Assembly (NCBI GenBank): GCA_019914945.1
Contig: CM034102.1
Location: 5,569,501 to 5,633,500, forward strand
Source: Typha latifolia
Lineage: Eukaryota; Streptophyta; Magnoliopsida; Poales; Typhaceae
Direction of reading: 5' to 3'
Length of the DNA stretch: 64,000 nucleotides
Position 1 is the first letter of the stretch; each line of letters starts with the position of its first letter. Positions 59,757 to 64,000 of the stretch are shown here, piece after piece. The position numbers were made by a program, and so were the translations under genes. The notes under the pieces were generated by a model that was not told the DNA's origin, searched no databases, and saw only the letters and a program-made list of their open reading frames with translations.

Positions 59757-62326
59757 CTATTATTATGATAAAATTAACTTATAGTGTCATTAAGTCATTA
59801 AAAGTAAAATGGAGGGATCAAGTGATAAATAATCATATGGTAGAGTGTCTAATAAAAATAAAAGACAAAGTGTTTCTAGTAAATTATTTACTTAACCTCT
59901 AAATTATCATCTATTTCCGCATACAAGAATTAAATCTCCTTTTTATATATAGTCTCTAAATTATTAAAAATCTATCAACCATTTGACGCCATAACAAAAA
60001 AAAAAAAAAAAGGGTAAAAGATAAAACGTTGTGTATATTAATTGCACAAGGGTAGTTAACCATAGTACTGAGTGATCACGAGAAGGACAAATTTTTGACC
60101 CTCTTGCACCTATGTTTTTACTTGGGCCAATTTTATTGAAGATTGTTGGAGCTCTTTAGTCTCTGCTGCTAATGATGATCAAATGGGAGGCTTATTTATA
60201 GAATCTTCATCCTACCTTTTCTATTCTTAGTTATGGATGAGTACTTATATATATTATTATTTATTTGATACTATATTTTTATTATTACCTAAGTTGTTTC
60301 AAGGATGAAGGCCAAAATAAAAACGTAGAGTTGCTTTTGGTATGTAAACAAATCATTTATTTATCCATGTATTTCTTTTGATCAAACATTCTCAAAGTGT
60401 ATTTTCTTCCCTTATTTTCTAGCAGCCAAACATTAAATATGGCATCATTAAGTTCTCATTTCTCTCAAAAAAAAATATAATAGTTATAAAATAAAATAAT
60501 AATTTAGATTTAATTTTAAACCTTTTTTCCCATCTTTCTAAATACATATATATATACTTAGAAAAAGGATAATAAGATTAATTTCATCATTTTTGTTTCT
60601 TAATTCCAACTATCACAACCAAACACTATATTATCCTATATTTTTATTCCAACATTTATTCTTTCTTGTACGACCAAACACCAAATTAAAATTGAAACAG
60701 ATCTTTTTATTTCAAAATAAGTTCTCTTTTAACTTATAAAAATACTAATAATAACATATGTTACAAGTAAATTCACAATACATTTTATAACAAAAAGCTT
60801 TGGTCACAATATGTACTGAAAAAAAAAATCTGATGCTTTCATTTCAAACACTAAAAAGTGAGAGATTTCATCCTTACAAACTATCTTCGCAGATTATAGA
60901 AAACTTTCTTCAGCCAGTGAATTGCTTGCTCAGTACAACAAGATCTCACACTTCTATGGATAGGACATTATAATTTGAATTTTGGATGATAGCAAGGAAA
61001 AATATCATCATCAACACCAACAATGAGGTTATAAGTTCTCTGAGTGCATCATTGGATCAATCTAATTTGCCTACTAGAAATTTCCCATCAATAACACGAC
61101 TACGACTTTAGCTAACTAGAGCTGAAATAGGACCTCTTGTGGTATCCTTGAGAGTGATTTTGTCCAGGACACAGTATTTGAACCTAAGATTGGAAAAAAA
61201 TTCAGAGCAGAGAGAATACCTCTCAGCTTGATGTGTATCTTAAGGAAAACAAAATATCTGAGACCAAGTTTCCAGCTATTGTGGCTAAAATACTTCCTTG
61301 TACTTCCCAGAACTCTGTATCTCCACAGCAGTGAAAGTACTCCCAACACCTGGGAATTAACACATACAGATGAACTGCAGCATCCTCGCCGGTTTACCTT
61401 GTACTATAAAAGTCAAGGATCCAAACTAGAGCAAGCAAAGATTTTCTTGTATTCAAGGAGTGGTATTACAAGTCTTCATGTTTGTCATCTCTAGAAGCAT
61501 CAACTGAAACTTAAAAGATGAACCATATCATTGTCGGTTTTCCAAGAACTACACTAATGAAAATGACTCACACATCTGTCAATTGTCACAGCAAGTGTAG
61601 AAAGAATCAAATCTAAAGGAATGCCATTTTGAATTCACAATTTAAATCTGATCCAAATGAAAAGATAAAGGAGCTGTTATAGAAGTATCAGAAAAGGATA
61701 TTAAAAGTAAAAAGAGATCCAATCTATTACCATTTCCTTTCACATGCCATTTCAGAATATTAAGAAGATTAAGACAAGTTCCATTGGCAATCAATTGCAA
61801 TAATGTATAGTTCGCCGCAACCCCATCTTGCCTATATCAAAGTCTTTTCTAAGGCATCATGAAGGAAAGCCACAAATATAATGCAGAATGTAATCCATGT
61901 GTACAGAGAGACATAAATGTCATTTGATTTTATCATTATAGCATGCATATTGACATTGTAATGGTGACCTTTAGGAGAATTTACATCTCATATAAGAAAC
62001 TCAGAACCTAATATTAATAAGGCTACTTTTGATAAAAGAACAGTAATAACATAGAAGACTACTTTTGATAAACGAACAAATAATAACATACTAAACAGCA
62101 TTAGCTTTATTAGGTGAAGGTTTCTAATTTATTTCCCTCTCAAGTCAAAAGTACATGGAAATTGACCAAGCACAGACTCAAACTTTGCACTAACATGGGT
62201 ATATGGTATGTTGTCCACAACCAATTCAAGCTTTCGCACATTTTCCAATTCAAAACTCAATGAGAAAAGAAGAAATCTTAACAAGAATTAACTTTCAGAA
62301 AAAGAGAAAGTTCTTGCCAAATTGCT
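59757..62326. other. Intergenic region between PTI1 duplicate and AHA1 gene
   Basis: About 2.6 kb of AT-rich DNA with a poly-A tract near 59996-60012. The open frames at 61116-61494 have no recognisable features. The last 200-400 bp should contain the 3' UTR of the AHA1 gene. Confidence 0.6.
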
Positions 62327-63554
62327 TCACATTCCAAATCCAAAAACAGCGCGTATCTTGTGGAAGATTAGCTCCCTCCATCCTCTCTCTGTGTTCTCCA
62401 CCACCGTCGCATTCCCATACCTGCAAGTCATTCATAGATTTAGCAAAATCCAAACTTTTTGCACACAAAAAAAAAAAAAAAAATCCAAATTCCATGACAA
62501 ACTAAAGAGTTACTAACTTGTCTTCCTCTGGTACATTAGTCTGTGTTAGCTTCACAACCGTCACTCCGGCCTCCTGCTCATCCAATGATAGCTTCACCTG
62601 CATTCCATAACCAAAACGATTTAATAACCAGTACCGGCAAAAGGAATCATCTCCTAACACCAACAGAACCAAGCAACCCACAATCGAATTTATCCCGTCC
62701 GGCCAGCTCCCAAACCTCCACTTCTGGACGATCAATTTCCCCTCCTTCAACTCCTCATTCACCCCGGTGATCGACCCATCGAAGAGGCTAAACTCCCCGC
62801 CAACCTCCTTACTAATCCTTGCATTGCTCTGCGTAAATCCTTTCCATCTATTCTCATCCATCAAGATCTCATACAAGTCACTCGCTCTACAATTAAACCT
62901 CTCCGTCAAAGTTATATTCTTGAACCCTTCCTTCACCTTTTTCTCCTTCTTCGCAGGCGCAGAGGGAGTCAATGCCGTCTTCGCATCCAACGCAGCCGCC
63001 TTCGCCGCAGAAGTCGGCTTCTTGGCCTCAAGCTCGTCCTTCGCGGGGCCGCCCTTGGCCATTGCTTGCACGTAAGCTCGGATCTTCTCAAAAATTATAG
63101 GTTTCCCCTTCGCAATGAAGGCGTCCTTGATCCGTCGCCCGATCGGTCCGTCGTCGTCGCGAACCGTGATCCTAACCTCCGGGTCCTCACCGGCGTTCTC
63201 ATCGGCGAGATAGGGCACCTCAAGCGTTCCGGAGATCTTGAGGAGGGCCTCCCCATCGGCGGAGGAACGTGCCTCGCCCTCCCACGAAAGCGAGAGGGAG
63301 AGTTCGTACCCAGGGATGACCTTACCCTTGCGGACGTTGACGTAGGCCTCTCCCTCGAGCTTGTCTACCGTTTTGGTGCGGATCACGAGGCCGCCCTCAC
63401 CGTCGAGGACAGTGATGCCGGAGAGGAGGGAGGAGAGCAGGGAGCGGGACCACTCGAGGCAGTCCCGCTCCGACCAGTGCCAATTATGGACGTTGGTCCC
63501 ATCTGGGCGCTCTTCTACGATCCAACGCTTGTCTCCTTCGCCGTACTTGGCCAT
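62327..63554 (-). CDS. AHA1: Activator of Hsp90 ATPase (AHA1) co-chaperone
   Basis: Three exons on the minus strand (63554-62682, 62597-62518, 62420-62327) encode 348 residues. AHA1 binds the middle and N-terminal domains of cytosolic Hsp90 and stimulates its ATPase. The N-terminal domain opens MAKYGEGDKRWIVEERPDGT and carries the NVHNWHWSERD segment, the plant form of the NxNNWHW motif needed for full stimulation. GEAYVNVRKGKVIPGYEL and the ENAGEDPEV segment follow. A Lys/Ala-rich linker (about 165-210) leads to the START-like AHSA1 domain (LTERFNCRASDLYEILMDE, KWRFGSWPDG, VTVVKLTQTNVPEEDKYGN, ERGWRELIFHKIRAVFGFGM). The first intron is only 84 nt, in frame and without stops, so the open frame reads through it. 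Family continuity (WPDGINSI-VKLSLDEQ) shows it should be removed. The second junction (GACAA|GTTAGT) is phase 2. Confidence 0.94.
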
Positions 63555-64000
63555 GGCGAAAGCTAGGGTTTTGAATACAGAGGAGGAGGAGGAGGGGTGC
63601 TAGTAGCTGTTCGACGAAATGCGCATGAAAGCTCGTATAAAGAAAGGTTCGCATAGAGTGAAAGGGGGGCGGGGTAAATATAAGAAGTTTGTCGGGGCGA
63701 AAAGGAGAAAAAGAGAGGGGCTTCTGGATCCTTCGCTATTAGAATAGTCTCGAAGGTCTGCTATATGAAAAGCGTACTTGATAAAATTAAGTGAGCCTCT
63801 TGAATAGCTAGCTAATCACTGAGGCTCAAATTGATTTCATTTTATTCCATATGTCACTTGTTCTTGGTCTTGGTCTAATTGTCCCAGAATCAGACTCTTT
63901 CTCCTCCTCAACATTTTAAATGATGTAACTAAACCTACATGGTCTGGTCTGTAAAGACTATAGTATCTGACATTAAATTCCTAAATTATAATTAATAAAA
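63555..64000. other. Promoter region of the AHA1 gene and window end
   Basis: The leader directly upstream of the ATG includes AAAACCCTAGC (a telo-box-like motif, about 63564-63575) and a CCTCCTCCTCCTCC tract. A TATA-like TTTATAC lies near 63637-63643 (minus). The remaining sequence to the window end is AT-rich without a gene. Confidence 0.5.

Noticed and set aside
61116..61494. Overlapping frames on both strands downstream of the AHA1 gene
   Set aside because: AT-rich, no motif, no splice partner; treated as noise.
1..64000. tRNA, rRNA and snoRNA genes
   Set aside because: I looked for B-box-like GGTTCGANTCC sequences and other obvious RNA gene signals and saw none; a covariance-model scan would be needed to exclude them.

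Overview
The window is nuclear DNA of a flowering plant. Genes carry GT-AG introns, intergenic DNA is AT-rich and full of microsatellites and small transposon remnants, and all recognisable families are plant types (P-class PPR, OXS3, MSL channel, NF-YA with a miR169 site, PTI1-like kinase). GC-rich first exons beside AT-rich flanks hint at a non-grass monocot, but this is a guess. I see no tRNA, rRNA, organellar or bacterial sequence.

Layout: (1) 1-8.5 kb: a single-exon PPR gene (2337-3902, minus) in repeat-bearing intergenic DNA. (2) 8.5-21.2 kb: an OXS3-like gene (plus, 2 exons), a 192-aa plant protein of unknown function (plus, 4 exons) and a GPI-anchored secreted protein (minus, 2 exons). 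(3) 23.7-24.2 kb: a small Ser-Pro-repeat membrane protein (minus). (4) 27.6-36.9 kb: two tandem MSL10-like mechanosensitive channel genes, both minus with identical five-exon structure, produced by a segmental duplication that also copied promoter and 3' flank. (5) 37-45.7 kb: about 9 kb with no gene I can support. (6) 45.8-54.3 kb: an NF-YA transcription factor (plus, 5 coding exons) with a likely miR169 site in its 3' UTR, a foldback element in the probable 5' UTR intron and an LTR-retrotransposon piece in a coding-region intron. (7) 55.9-59.8 kb: a PTI1-like kinase (minus, 7 exons) whose promoter plus exon 1 has been tandemly duplicated upstream into a decayed pseudo-exon. (8) 62.3-63.6 kb: an AHA1-type Hsp90 co-chaperone (minus, 3 exons) with an 84-nt in-frame, stop-free intron.

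The genes are independent single loci as expected in plants and do not form an operon or obvious pathway. The most informative structures are local duplications: the MSL pair with diverged promoter motifs and one pore-region change, a 139-bp tandem copy of the MSL-B C-terminal exon end placed past its stop codon, and the duplicated promoter/exon 1 of the PTI1-like gene. I did not find a convincing wholly new system. Splice sites were placed by reading frame, GT/AG and family continuity; no transcripts, alignments or database searches were available.
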